Assembly: GCA_002284615.2 (NCBI GenBank)
Contig: MU070622.1
Coordinates: 36,049-55,904, forward strand
Direction of reading: 5' to 3'
DNA: 19,856 bases
DNA from: Dunaliella salina
Lineage: Eukaryota; Chlorophyta; Chlorophyceae; Chlamydomonadales; Dunaliellaceae
Shown: in pieces, positions 8,559 to 15,504 of the stretch
Layout of the letters: every line of letters begins with the position of its first letter
Position numbering within the stretch: position 1 is the first letter of the stretch
Notes under the pieces: generated by a model
Seen by the model: only the letters and a program-made list of their open reading frames with translations
The model's database searches: none
Told to the model about the DNA's origin: nothing
Program-made: the position numbers and the translations under genes

Positions 8559-8905
8559 CTTGAAATCAAAGGCTCTTTTTCACGAGCCCTTCCACCTCAC
8601 ATTGATCACGCTCTTCAGAAATGAGCTTTAGTAGCCCAAGAAAAAATGGCCTCCCCACTAGACCACAACCCACAATACCAGAATTATTGGAGTGCGGACT
8701 CCAGAGACACTCTTTTTGGTGCCATGCATAATGCCTTCTCATCCAAATTCTCAGGCTTCTCAGTCTGCCATCCCATTTATGACGAGGGAATCATGACCCA
8801 AGCTTTGCAACAGGTCATTTACTCTGCCATTCTCAACACAGAGGCCACTGCTACATTCATGTTCCTTCCAGCTTGGAATAAGAACATAATAACCAACCCC
8901 TAATC
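8559..8905 (+). pseudogene. Methyltransferase-like domain fragment of D2
   Basis: The frame contains PPHIDHALQK, a TGA, then MASPLDHNPQYQNYWSA, DTLFGAMHNAFSSKFSG, FSVCHPIYDEGIM and ATATFMFLPAWNKN. It aligns over its length with the minus-strand copy D5 (FGAHTDALSVRYTG, FCHPPHDDEMM, VATFMLLPHWRG), so it is a real conserved domain. F-G-(x)n-F-x-x-H/N-P-P followed by a hydrophobic strand ending in P-x-W resembles the catalytic core of PCIF1-type N6-adenine methyltransferases (N-P-P-F, then I-P-E-W). That link is an inference from motif order. In this copy the second Pro is replaced (HPIY), so it is probably dead even apart from the stop. It lies immediately upstream of RNase H. Alternative: an unrelated RNase H-associated domain. 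Confidence 0.5.
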
Positions 8906-9001
8906 CTAACTCCTCATTGCCTACCCCTACCTCTGTTACGACCTTGGAACCATGCCTCGCAAAAAACTTTGTTACAGTGCCCCTCAATCCTGCACTAAGA
9001 G

Positions 9002-9851
9002 GTGCCTCTACCTCAGCATACCTGGGACCTTCGTATCTTTGTTGTTTGGAACACTGCTGCTCGAGTTCATCTCAACCACCATAACAAAGACTGGCTACAG
9101 GGCCTGAAAGGAGATTTGAAAGAAGCCACAGAGTGGAAGCTGACGAATGTCAGCAGCCACCCTGTCCTAAATCCCATTTATGCTGACATGCCAGGTTTCA
9201 ATAAACTGGAACGCCTCCCAAATGCATTTGACAAACAACACGTTGCCAAACACCCTGAAAATCCACAGATGACTGTCCAAGATACAGACTTGGTGCCCAG
9301 CCAATCCAGTGCTATTCTAACTCTCAAAGTTGCTGATTGGAGGACATGGGCACACACAGATGGCAGCTGCCTTGTCCATAACAGTAAGGAAGAAATTGGA
9401 GCAGGCGTCTACTGCCCGTCCACTGACAGCAAAAATTTTGTAGAACCAAACGGTGCTTGGATTACCAAAACCATCACTATAGCTGAATTAGCAGCAATTA
9501 CTGCTGCTATCATCACCAAAAATGCAGATATTGCATCAGACACCTCACTTCTTTCAAACAAATATGTATACAACGTCTTTAACCTGAGAAACACCTGAGG
9601 CATAAAGGAAGAGGAAAAGCTACACAAGCGGGACTAGCCCCCAAGCATCACAGGGAACGATCTTAGCACCCATAAGGGCCCGCCTTATCGAACCCCTATA
9701 GAATCGAGGCATATCCAAGGAGACGTCTTTAAAATGATTTCAGCACTCATTAGAGACTTCCATTGCCAAAATTTGAATTTACAAGATGAAGTCCCATGCT
9801 GGCATCGCTGGGAATGAATGTGCAGATGCTATTGCAAAACATCAGGCAAAG
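9002..9851 (+). pseudogene. RNase H domain of D2, split by a 101 bp insertion
   Basis: RNase H removes the RNA strand of the RNA:DNA hybrid. The 5' part (9002-9598) has DLRIFVVWNTAARV (shared with D5 MQLIVVWNPNARE), then the catalytic motifs HTDGS (first Asp), ITIAELAAIT (Glu) and IASDTSLLS (second Asp). The 3' part resumes after the insertion with RHIQGDVFKMISALIRD and ends with MKSHAGIAGNECADAIAK (last Asp) in the frame of 9786-10184. All four acidic residues of the D-E-D-D set are still encoded. The 101 bp insertion, flanked by GAGGCATA repeats, plus one small frameshift before IYKMKSHAG break the frame. Removing the insertion gives PEKH-LRHIQGDV, a continuous coding join. Confidence 0.85.
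9605..9705 (-). mobile_element. 101 bp 3'-end fragment of a D-type element in D2 RNase H, with TSD
   Basis: GAGGCATA occurs at 9597-9604 and 9706-9713. Between them the sequence begins AAGGAAGAGGAAAAGCTACACAAGC on the plus strand, resembling the 3' ends of the minus-strand copies at 11938 (AAGGAAGAAAAGAAAAGTCTACACAAGC) and 14798. So its sense strand is minus and its pyrimidine-rich 3' end abuts the left repeat. Deleting the insert with one repeat restores RNase H coding in the host. Confidence 0.8.
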
Positions 9852-10139
9852 CAAGCCCAGGACGGCGAGACAGACACCGAGATTCCTGGTGCAAGTCCTG
9901 GTGGAAATCCATTTACAAATGTTTTCTGGTTAGCCAAGGAAGAAAGAGTGAATGCTGCAGGCACATCTGCGGGTCCACCACCCGCTCACAAGCTCACCTA
10001 TTTCCCCAATCTTCAAGATGCCCTCAAATCCCACATGCATTCTAAACACAAGCTTAGATATGTTAATGCCAAAACAGGCGACTACTCTTACTATCAAAAG
10101 TTATCACCGCAAGCAGATAAAAAAAAACAGCAATGCCTT
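9852..10139 (+). pseudogene. RNase H to zinc-knuckle connector of D2
   Basis: Coding continues in the frame of 9786-10184 after the last RNase H motif. It is Gly/Pro-rich at first (PGASPGGNPFTNVFWLA), then contains LKSHMHSKHKLRYVNAKTGDY. D5 has the same stretch at the same place (LKTHMHKKHKLG, SGYHYQRWQKL), so it is a conserved connector, His-rich and possibly nucleic-acid binding. The frame is cut at 10139 by the next insertion. Confidence 0.65.
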
Positions 10140-10346
10140 GAAAAAAGTAAGAGTCTATGCTGGACATCATTTAGTGTGCATTAAGGAAAGACCCAGCAGT
10201 CAGCGCTGTCACTGACCATGAGCCTCACCAACATCAAAACAAGAAACAGGGTAACTAACTGTTGGGGATCCGAAGGGTTGTCAGCCATCCGTCCAGGCGT
10301 GCGCCTCGCTGTCTTGTAACCAGCCTGTCTGGTAGTTGCCTTCAGG
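10140..10346 (-). mobile_element. 207 bp 3'-end fragment of a D-type element in D2, with TSD
   Basis: AATGCCTT flanks the insert (10132-10139 and 10347-10354). On the minus strand the insert encodes a degenerate element C-terminus (DNPSDPQQ in place of NPPDPH-stop, near 10265-10285). It then matches the 3' UTR of D4 and D5, including CCTTAATGCAC, and ends in a pyrimidine-rich tract next to the left repeat. Removing it restores SNAFGNMPNIS followed by MKRTILQYRTGT in the host, matching SNSFWKGPKI of D5. Confidence 0.85.
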
Positions 10347-10354
10347 AATGCCTT

Positions 10355-10700
10355 CGGAAATATGCCCAACATTTCTGTACCCATGAAGCGTACCATCCTG
10401 CAGTACCGCACAGGCACCCTGTACAACCAAAAACATGCAGTACGTTTCAAAAAGTCAACTGATCCATCTTGCCCCCTCTGAGGCTGCCATCGTTTGGACA
10501 GCGCGCTACACGTGCTCTTAGACTGCCAAAATCATATCATCTCCAACATGAGAACTGAACGCCATAACATTGCAGGCAGAATGATTACAAAAGCCCTTAG
10601 CAAATACCCTGTAGGGGCAGGCCTGGTCTACACAGACATAGGGAGCGATTTTAAGCTTGCTCAACACAACCTCCAACTCCCTACACATGCCTCAAACAGC
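10355..10700 (+). pseudogene. Zinc-knuckle region of D2
   Basis: After the 207 bp insertion the host coding gives MKRTILQYRTGTLYNQKHAV, then a CCHC-type knuckle: SCPL, a TGA where D5 has the second Cys, then LDSALHVLLDC with His and final Cys in place. D5 shows the full form CPLC-x7-H-x4-C. The downstream segment MRTERHNIAGRMITKALSK matches NRHHAAVSFCVEALSKG of D5. This is the C-terminal RT-associated zinc finger common in LINE ORF2 proteins, thought to bind element RNA or target DNA. Loss of one Cys and the stop make it defective. Confidence 0.7.
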
Positions 10701-11273
10701 ACTTTACCTGCCTACTTCTTCTCCCATAACCTTCCAGAGAGGAAAAGACTCGACTCCAGTCAACCAGATGCTGTTTTGATCACCCCTTTTAATGCCAAAC
10801 ATACTTCTAACGGTGTTTCTCCTACCCATTCCCATCACGCTTCGCGCAGCTCCTCATGGAGGACCACCAGGACTAGCCGCATGAGGTAACCCTGTAAACT
10901 TCATGCGGATGAACGCCATGTGCACCTAATTAAAATCAAGTTCTGTGAAGACACAAGGCCAGAGCACCAGTTGAACGCGGCAAAGCAGCAGCATGCAGAC
11001 CTTTGTAAAGTTATTAGTGCTAAAGCTGTTACAATTCACCCTGTTCTCCTGGATGTAGGTGGAACTATTTACACTGAGCATACCCTGAAGCAATTCAAAC
11101 AACTTGGTTTGGATCACCAGCGTGCCAGGAAGCTTGCTCAAGAACTTCATGCCCATTCTGTTCAACATGCCCACAAACTAGTATCTACACGCCGGGCTAT
11201 TGGAAACAAGAATACTTCCCACAGCCAAGCTCTAGAGCCAGGTGCTTCTAGTAACCCTCCAGATCCACATTAG
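10701..11273 (+). pseudogene. PD-(D/E)XK-like nuclease and conserved C-terminus of D2
   Basis: The region reads SSQPDAVLITPF (10758-10793), a His/Ser/Arg-rich spacer with a stop near 10887, then RHVHLIKIKFCEDTRPEHQL and QQHADLCKVI. The siblings D4 and D5 have RPDA and HLVEL(K/N) here, so the motif is PD-(x)n-E-x-K, the PD-(D/E)XK nuclease signature. In D2 the Glu is changed to Lys (LIKIK), which should abolish catalysis. A conserved tail follows: LLDVGGTIYTEHTLKQFKQL, RAIGNKN and GASSNPPDPH with TAG at 11271-11273. Dualen elements carry a second, restriction-like endonuclease; here it lies C-terminal to RNase H. That equivalence is inferred. Confidence 0.65.
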
Positions 11274-11403
11274 CTTTCCCTTTTTCATGCCTTGTGGTGG
11301 AAGGGGGAACACGGCTCTTTTTTGAGCCAATGTGTCTCTTCCTCTATTGACGTACGGAGAGTTTCTCTGCCTAAGTAGTTTTTTTCTTTTTCTTTTTATT
11401 TCC
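11274..11403 (+). other. 3' UTR and pyrimidine-rich tail of D2
   Basis: It follows the NPPDPH stop and contains GGAGAGTTTCTCTGCCTA (11356-11373, with a GAGA-GTT-TCTC mini-hairpin), then AGTAG and a run of T and C to about 11403. The same end occurs in the 76 bp fragment at 5279-5354. There is no poly(A). The 3' UTR differs from that of D4 and D5, so at least two subfamilies are present. Confidence 0.7.
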
Positions 11404-11937
11404 ACAGACTTGCAACAATACAATTGTATACTGACATGATGCCGTATCTCGTCCCACCTTATCCTGTGCAACTCATCCTTATTTGGACCACAATGCCAGA
11501 GAAGCACTGGATTGTGCAAAAAAAGACTGACTTTAAAACCCGGATCAAAACAATTTGGAGGCTCACCTGCTACCCTTGATTTCATCCTCCAAACCCTGAC
11601 AACCTCCAAACCTTGGCATGCCACTGTGTACCCACCAAAACCTAGCATCAAATGCATGGAAAAAGAAACTCCAATCACTTCTCCCTACTTCCACACCTGC
11701 TCACATGAGTGTCCCCAGGAATGGGAAACCCTCCCTCTTACCAATTAAAAGCTGTTTACACCTAAAATCAAGGACTGGAGAGACGCTGCCTACACAGGTG
11801 GCAGTGTCATTCAATCCAGAAATGACTCCCTACCACTTGCTGCTTCAGGTGTTAACAAACCGCATACAAACAATACTCACTCACCCTCCAATATTTACAG
11901 CTGCACATAAGCCCCGATGGCCATGGACCTACAAATA
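11404..11937 (+). pseudogene. D3 fragment: end of methyltransferase-like region and start of RNase H
   Basis: This older, heavily mutated copy of the D5-type subfamily begins where the D2 tail ends. Recognisable pieces are YPVQLILIWTTMPEKHW (D5: YPMQLIVVWNPNARE), CTHQNLASNAWKKKLQSL, SHECPQE, then FTPKIKDWRDAAYTGGS with the first catalytic Asp of YTDGS changed to Gly, and LQLHISPDGHGPTN at the end. Several frame changes and stops interrupt it. At 11937 it is interrupted by D4 and resumes at 12820. D2 may have inserted into this copy: joining 8493 to 11414 gives RVPENRRATIQLY, resembling KFPARKIQF of D5, but the left part is too short to be sure. Confidence 0.7.
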
Positions 11938-12819
11938 AAAAAAGGAAGAAAAGAAAAGTCTACACAAGCCAGAGGCCGTGTGCGTTAAGGGAAGGTCCAC
12001 TAACTAATAAGCTAGCAAGCTAGCAAGGTAGCAGTAGCCTCGCAAGAAAGCCCTCAGAACCTACACTAGACACAGCTAGTCTAGGAGAGAGCCAGAAGCA
12101 GAACTAATGGGGATCTGGAGGGTTGCTGCTCGCCATGCCTCTGAACGCTCTTCTTCTCCCATCCTCCGCCGCTGCGCGTCCAGCAAACCCCCTCCCAAAA
12201 GCCCCTTGAAAGCAAAGAGCGTGTCTAGTGTTGATCATAGTGGTTCTTATCTGAATGGCCTGGTCCCTAAGCTTGGCTGCTAGTGATATTGCTTTTTGTT
12301 TGGTCAGGCCCAGATTTATGAGGGGTATAATTGTATACTCATTGCAAATGGTACCAGCCACACCAATTAAGATGATGTGTAAAGTCACTTTGTTATTCCT
12401 GTTTGGATTTCTGGAGGTGCGGGTTTTTAGTCTGGTTATGGTGTGAGAATGTTGGGTTACTGCATGTTCAAGAGTGAAGAAGGATTTGTGTTGGGACAGA
12501 ATTTAGTTCAACAAGATGTATGTCCCTGTCTTGAGGAGGGATCTTGGAAGGATCAAGGTGAGTTTGTCTGCCTGGAAGAGGACGCACGAAGATAGCATCA
12601 GGGCGGGTTTGGTGCCGGGCAGGGAAGCCAGTACCATTGGGGAAAACCCAGTCTGGAATAGCTCTTGATATGTTTTCAGGGACCTGTAACCCCTGATCCA
12701 GGAGTCTGTCGTTAGTGCAGCCATTCATGCCAATAAGGGATGAGCCATACAGGCCTTTACTGAGGGCTTTTACACAAAGACTTAGGGCTGTATCGTGTCT
12801 GTTGGTGTGCATCCTACCT
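11938..12819 (-). mobile_element. D4: 882 bp 5'-truncated D-type element in D3, with 11 bp TSD
   Basis: ACCTACAAATA occurs perfectly at 11927-11937 and 12820-12830, directly flanking the insert. The minus-strand insert starts just upstream of MHTNRH in the zinc-knuckle region. It runs through the nuclease to NPPDPH-stop (TAA 12106-12104), a 3' UTR with CCTTAACGCAC, and a terminal TTTTCTTTTCTTCCTTTTTT. Removing it joins GHGPTN to TINRAEFAGF in D3, in frame. This is the clearest insertion in the window. Confidence 0.92.
12104..12819 (-). pseudogene. D4 PD-(D/E)XK-like nuclease and C-terminus
   Basis: The first frame (12812-12468) has MHTNRHDTALSLCVKALSKG, IPDWVFPNGTG, then TRPDAIFVRPLPGRQTHLD and DRDIHLVELNSV. 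RPD and VEL are the PD and E-x-K parts of the nuclease motif; the Lys is lost because a 1-nt deletion right after VEL shifts the frame. The second frame (12388-12104) gives TLHIILIGVAGTICNEYTI, a Lys/Arg-rich helix, an Arg/Gly-rich stretch (GRGFAGRAAAEDGRRR) and the end SSNPPDPH. It corresponds to the C-terminal 240 residues of D5. The truncated start and the frameshift mean it makes no working protein. Confidence 0.75.
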
Positions 12820-12913
12820 ACCTACAAATACCATCAATCGAGCTGAATTTGCAGGTTTTCTTGTGGCACTCCAACAAGGGCGAACTGACATTGCCTCTGA
12901 TTGTGTCACTCAG
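12820..12913 (+). pseudogene. D3 fragment: RNase H central strand
   Basis: This is the continuation of D3 after D4. It reads PTNTINRAEFAGFLVALQQG then RTDIASDC. RAEF carries the RNase H Glu and ASD the second Asp, closely matching NTITRAELVGILVAL and EIATDS of D5 but not the D2 version. The coding is cut at about 12913, where the EEP domain of the L element begins. No matching continuation of D3 is seen on the far side of L. Confidence 0.75.
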
Positions 12914-13300
12914 GTCTCCCCTCATGTATTACTGTGTGGCGATCTGAACGCCAAGGTTGGCAGGATGAGAGAGGTCACACACATTCATGGTGGACTTCTG
13001 ATGGCGCACCCTGCCCTGCACCACGCCCGTAGATGTAAGTTTCCTGTTGTGAATGCTGCTGGAAGCTTATTGGTGCAGCTCGCAAGCACTTGTGAGTTGT
13101 TGCTGGGCACGGGCAGGGTGCGTGGGGATGATGGCCAGCGTACTTGTTTGGGGCATGATGCTGGAATGGAAGGAAGCAGACCTGATCATATTTTATGTCT
13201 GACAAGGTTTTTGGGATTGCCAACTATTTGCAAATCACTGAGGATCGCGCCATTAGCGGTCACTGTCCTATGAGCATGACTTTTTGGGTTCCTGTGGTTA
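12914..13300 (+). pseudogene. EEP endonuclease C-terminal half of L
   Basis: The domain begins at PHVLLCGDLNAKVGRM, the Asp-Asn motif of EEP nucleases (12938-12952). It continues through a hydrophobic segment to GSRPDHIL (near 13180) and, in the overlapping frame that opens at 13195, EDRAISGHCPMSM. The last motif is normally S-D-H-x-P; here Asp is replaced by Gly, so the catalytic Asp-His pair is lost. The N-terminal half with the Asn and Glu motifs is missing. A 1-nt frameshift lies near 13190. Target-nicking role known for the family; this copy is inactive. Confidence 0.8.
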
Positions 13301-14277
13301 GTTTGGAGGGTGCAGACTGGGGAATGCAAGCTGAGCATGTGTGTAAGCTTGGGGGCAGTGGTAGTAGGTTGTCACCAAAGTGGCGGCCTGAGCTTGCTGA
13401 AGCTTATGCAGACGCGGTTGTCACGAACAATGAGATGCAAGCTCAGTTTGAGCAAGCCATTGCAAGGGAGAACCCTGTGTTTGCATGTGAGACGGCCTGT
13501 TTCTGCTTGCGCTCAATGATTGTACAAGCTGCTGGGGATGTAGGTATGGCTGGGCTAGTTAGCATGTGTGGGCCTTTACGTGCCAGCTGGANGGGCGCTC
13601 ACAGCCCTCCCTGGTTTGATGCAGCTTGTAGAGAGAAGTGTCGTGTGTTCATGGAGGCTCTTCGAACGGGTCAGCCTCTACATGCGCGTGAGTTTNTGCG
13701 GAGGCAGTACAAAATACAAGTTTGGTGGTCAAAGCGTGCATACATGCGGAGACAGAGGGATGTGTTCTTAGGGAGGCTCTACAATAAAGATCCTGATGTA
13801 CATGCACTGCTGAAACGGTCTAAGCGTCCTCAGACCACACCTGTGGCGCAATCTGTGTGGGATAATTACTTAAAAGCGCACTCTAGGCCTTGTGAGGCAG
13901 CTCAGTTGGTTCACGGGGGTGTGGCTCTATCTGCAAGGGACATGGCTGTTCCTTTTGGCCGTGGGCGTGACGTTGAAGCTCTCCTGAGAAAGAGTGCTAA
14001 TGATAATTGGATGCCTGAGCTGGATGCGGTTGCTGTGCCTTCTGAGGAGGACACGCAAGGGATGGTAGCTGAGCAGTTTGGGAAAATGAACGGGCGTGCT
14101 TCTCCTGGATTTGATTGTGTAGCTACATCTTTTATCAAATATGCCAATGTGGTGCGCCCGCAAGCCAATGGCCGGGGCACTGAGAGGGTGAATCTGCTGG
14201 TGCCATACATTGCCCGGCTTTCAAGCTTTTCTATGACAAGACTCGCATCCCTGATTGTTGGAAGAAGGCTAAGCTGA
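13301..14277 (+). pseudogene. EEP-RT connector and RT N-terminal start of L
   Basis: A long frame (13195-14277, 360 residues, two N codons) runs from the EEP end through an Arg/Ala-rich helical connector (WWSKRAYMRRQRDVFLGRLY) to the first RT block, GRASPGFDCVATSFIKYAN (about 14090-14150), the RT0-like S-P-G-x-D segment. It also contains PPWFDAACREKCR, a conserved connector motif in many LINE proteins. The frame shifts near 14180 and again near 14280, where the fingers continue. This is the longest intact stretch of L. Confidence 0.7.
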
Positions 14278-14797
14278 CCCCCTTGTACAAAAAGGGACCC
14301 CTCCTTGAACCCAACAGCTACCGCATGCTGGCCGTTAGTGGCACAATGTACCGCTTGTATGCCAATGTGATTCGTTCTCTTGTCACAGACTGGTGCGTGG
14401 CGTCAAACAAGATTCCTGACACACAAATCGGTTTCTACCCAGGCAGGAACACCCTCCAGCCCATCTACATTTTAAGGCACCTACAGCATGCTGCACGCAC
14501 GGTTTAGCCTGGGCAATCTAGCCGGCTACACACAGCATTCATTGACTTTAAGCAAGCCTAACCATCCCTGGGCAGGCACTCTGGCAGCACCTGCAGCGCA
14601 CACGCATGCCCACTCCTCTCTTGTCCATCATTAAAAATATGTACGATGCTGATGAGTACATTTTGAGGGATGGACAGAAGACTGCTCGGGTGAACCCTAA
14701 TACGGGTGTACTACTGCTTTAGTAAAGCAGGGGTGCCCTTTATCCCCTCTGCTTTTTTCTCTATATGTGAATGACATTGATGAAATTGCGGAAGGGT
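14278..14797 (+). pseudogene. RT fingers and palm of L up to the D5 insertion
   Basis: Fingers: LYKKGPLLEPNSYRMLAVSG and TQIGFYPGRNTLQPIYILRH (14283-14507). A TAG at 14505-14507 is followed by LHTAFIDFKQA (motif A, near 14530-14555). Further broken coding gives VKQGCPLSPLLFSLYVND (motif B, near 14720-14775) and IDEIAEG just before the insertion point. An inverted duplication lies directly in front of motif B. The palm is completed after D5 by YADDL at 17.5 kb. The family RT copies L RNA; this copy is dead through several stops, frameshifts and the insertion. Confidence 0.8.
14714..14730. repeat. Perfect 17-base palindrome next to RT motif B
   Basis: CTGCTTTA-G-TAAAGCAG: eight-base arms around one G. 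The right arm is needed for the V-K-Q-G-C-P codons of motif B; the left arm with neighbouring TACTA is extra. It looks like a small inverted-duplication scar. Confidence 0.8.
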
Positions 14798-14937
14798 AAG
14801 AAAATAAAAGAAAAGTCTACGCAAGCCAAAGGCTGCGTGCATTAAGGGAAGAACCCCTAACAAAAGTTAGAGGCCTCACCAGGAGGCCCTCCACCTAAAC
14901 TAGACAAAACTAGCCTAGGAGAGAGCAAGAGACAGAA
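14798..14937 (-). other. 3' UTR and pyrimidine-rich tail of D5
   Basis: The 140 bp after the stop are shared with D4 (11938-12103) and in part with the 101 and 207 bp fragments: CTCTCCTAGGCTAG-like sequence, CCTTAATGCAC and GTAGACTTTTCTTTT at the terminus. There is no poly(A) and no tandem repeat. The shared end suggests the RT recognises this 3' UTR. Confidence 0.8.
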
Positions 14938-15504
14938 CTAGTGGGGATCTGGAGGATTGCTAGCCATGCCCCTGAGCGCTCGGACTCTCCTTCTTCCATC
15001 CTCAGCCGCCGCCGCGCGCCCAGCAAACCCCCTCCCAGATGCCCTCTGAAAGCAAAGTGCATGTCTAGTGTTAATGATGGTGGATAATCTTTGGATGCCA
15101 TGGTCCCTGAGCTTGGATGCTAGTGATTTGGCTTTCTGTTTGGTTAGACCCAGATTTATGAGAGGTGAAATTGTTAGCTCATTGTAAATTGCGCCACCCA
15201 CACCAATTAAGATGGTATGCAAAGTCACTTTGTTGTTCCTGTTTGGGCTTCTTAAGCTGCGTGTTTTAAGTCTAGTTATGGTGTGGGAATGTTGAGTCCG
15301 TGCACGTTCCAGAGTGATGAAGGGATTTGTGTCAGGGCAAATTTTAAGTTCGACAAGGTGAATATCTCTATCATTTGGGGGGATCTTGGTAGGATCTAGG
15401 TGGGCTTGTCTGCTTGGGATGGGGCACACAAAAAGAGCATCAGGGCGGCTTTGGTGCCGAGCAGGTGAGGCAGTGCCATTTGGGAAAACCCAATCTGGAA
15501 TAGC
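14938..15504 (-). pseudogene. PD-(D/E)XK-like nuclease and C-terminus of D5
   Basis: The frame continues directly after the TGA: IPDWVFPNGTASPARHQ, SRPDALFVCPIPSRQ, DRDIHLVELKICPDTNPF and RTQHSHTI. PD (15444-15439) and E-x-K (Glu near 15351) are both kept, spaced about 29 residues, with a following Q-H; this is the intact version of the nuclease motif that is damaged in D2 and D4. Next come TLHTILIGVGGAIYNELTI, a basic helix and an Ala/Arg-rich stretch (GRGFAGRAAAAEDGRRRV), ending MASNPPDPH with TAG at 14940-14938. Restriction-like endonucleases of this type are known from R2-type and Dualen elements; there the motif is PD-x12-14-D, so the longer spacing with E-x-K differs. The enzyme presumably cuts target DNA alongside or in place of EEP. 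Confidence 0.7.

Larger units (their letters stand above)
8494..11403 (+). mobile_element. D2: 5'-truncated Dualen-like element, plus strand
   Basis: This copy starts within the methyltransferase-like domain and runs through RNase H, a zinc knuckle and a PD-(D/E)XK nuclease to the conserved C-terminus SNPPDPH and stop (TAG 11271-11273). About 130 bp of 3' UTR then ends in a T/C-rich tail. It is interrupted by two minus-strand fragments of related elements (9605-9705 and 10140-10346). A candidate target-site duplication with one mismatch, ACAGACGTGC (8484-8493) and ACAGACTTGC (11404-11413), would set the ends. The 3' end is well supported by homology with the 5279-5354 fragment. The 5' end is less certain, because recognisable coding begins only near 8559. 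Confidence 0.7.

Noticed and set aside
12863..13273. One continuous 136-residue protein from ALQQGRTD to the EEP motifs
   Set aside because: The first 17 residues are the RNase H of D3 and the rest is the EEP of L; the frame merely reads through the junction.
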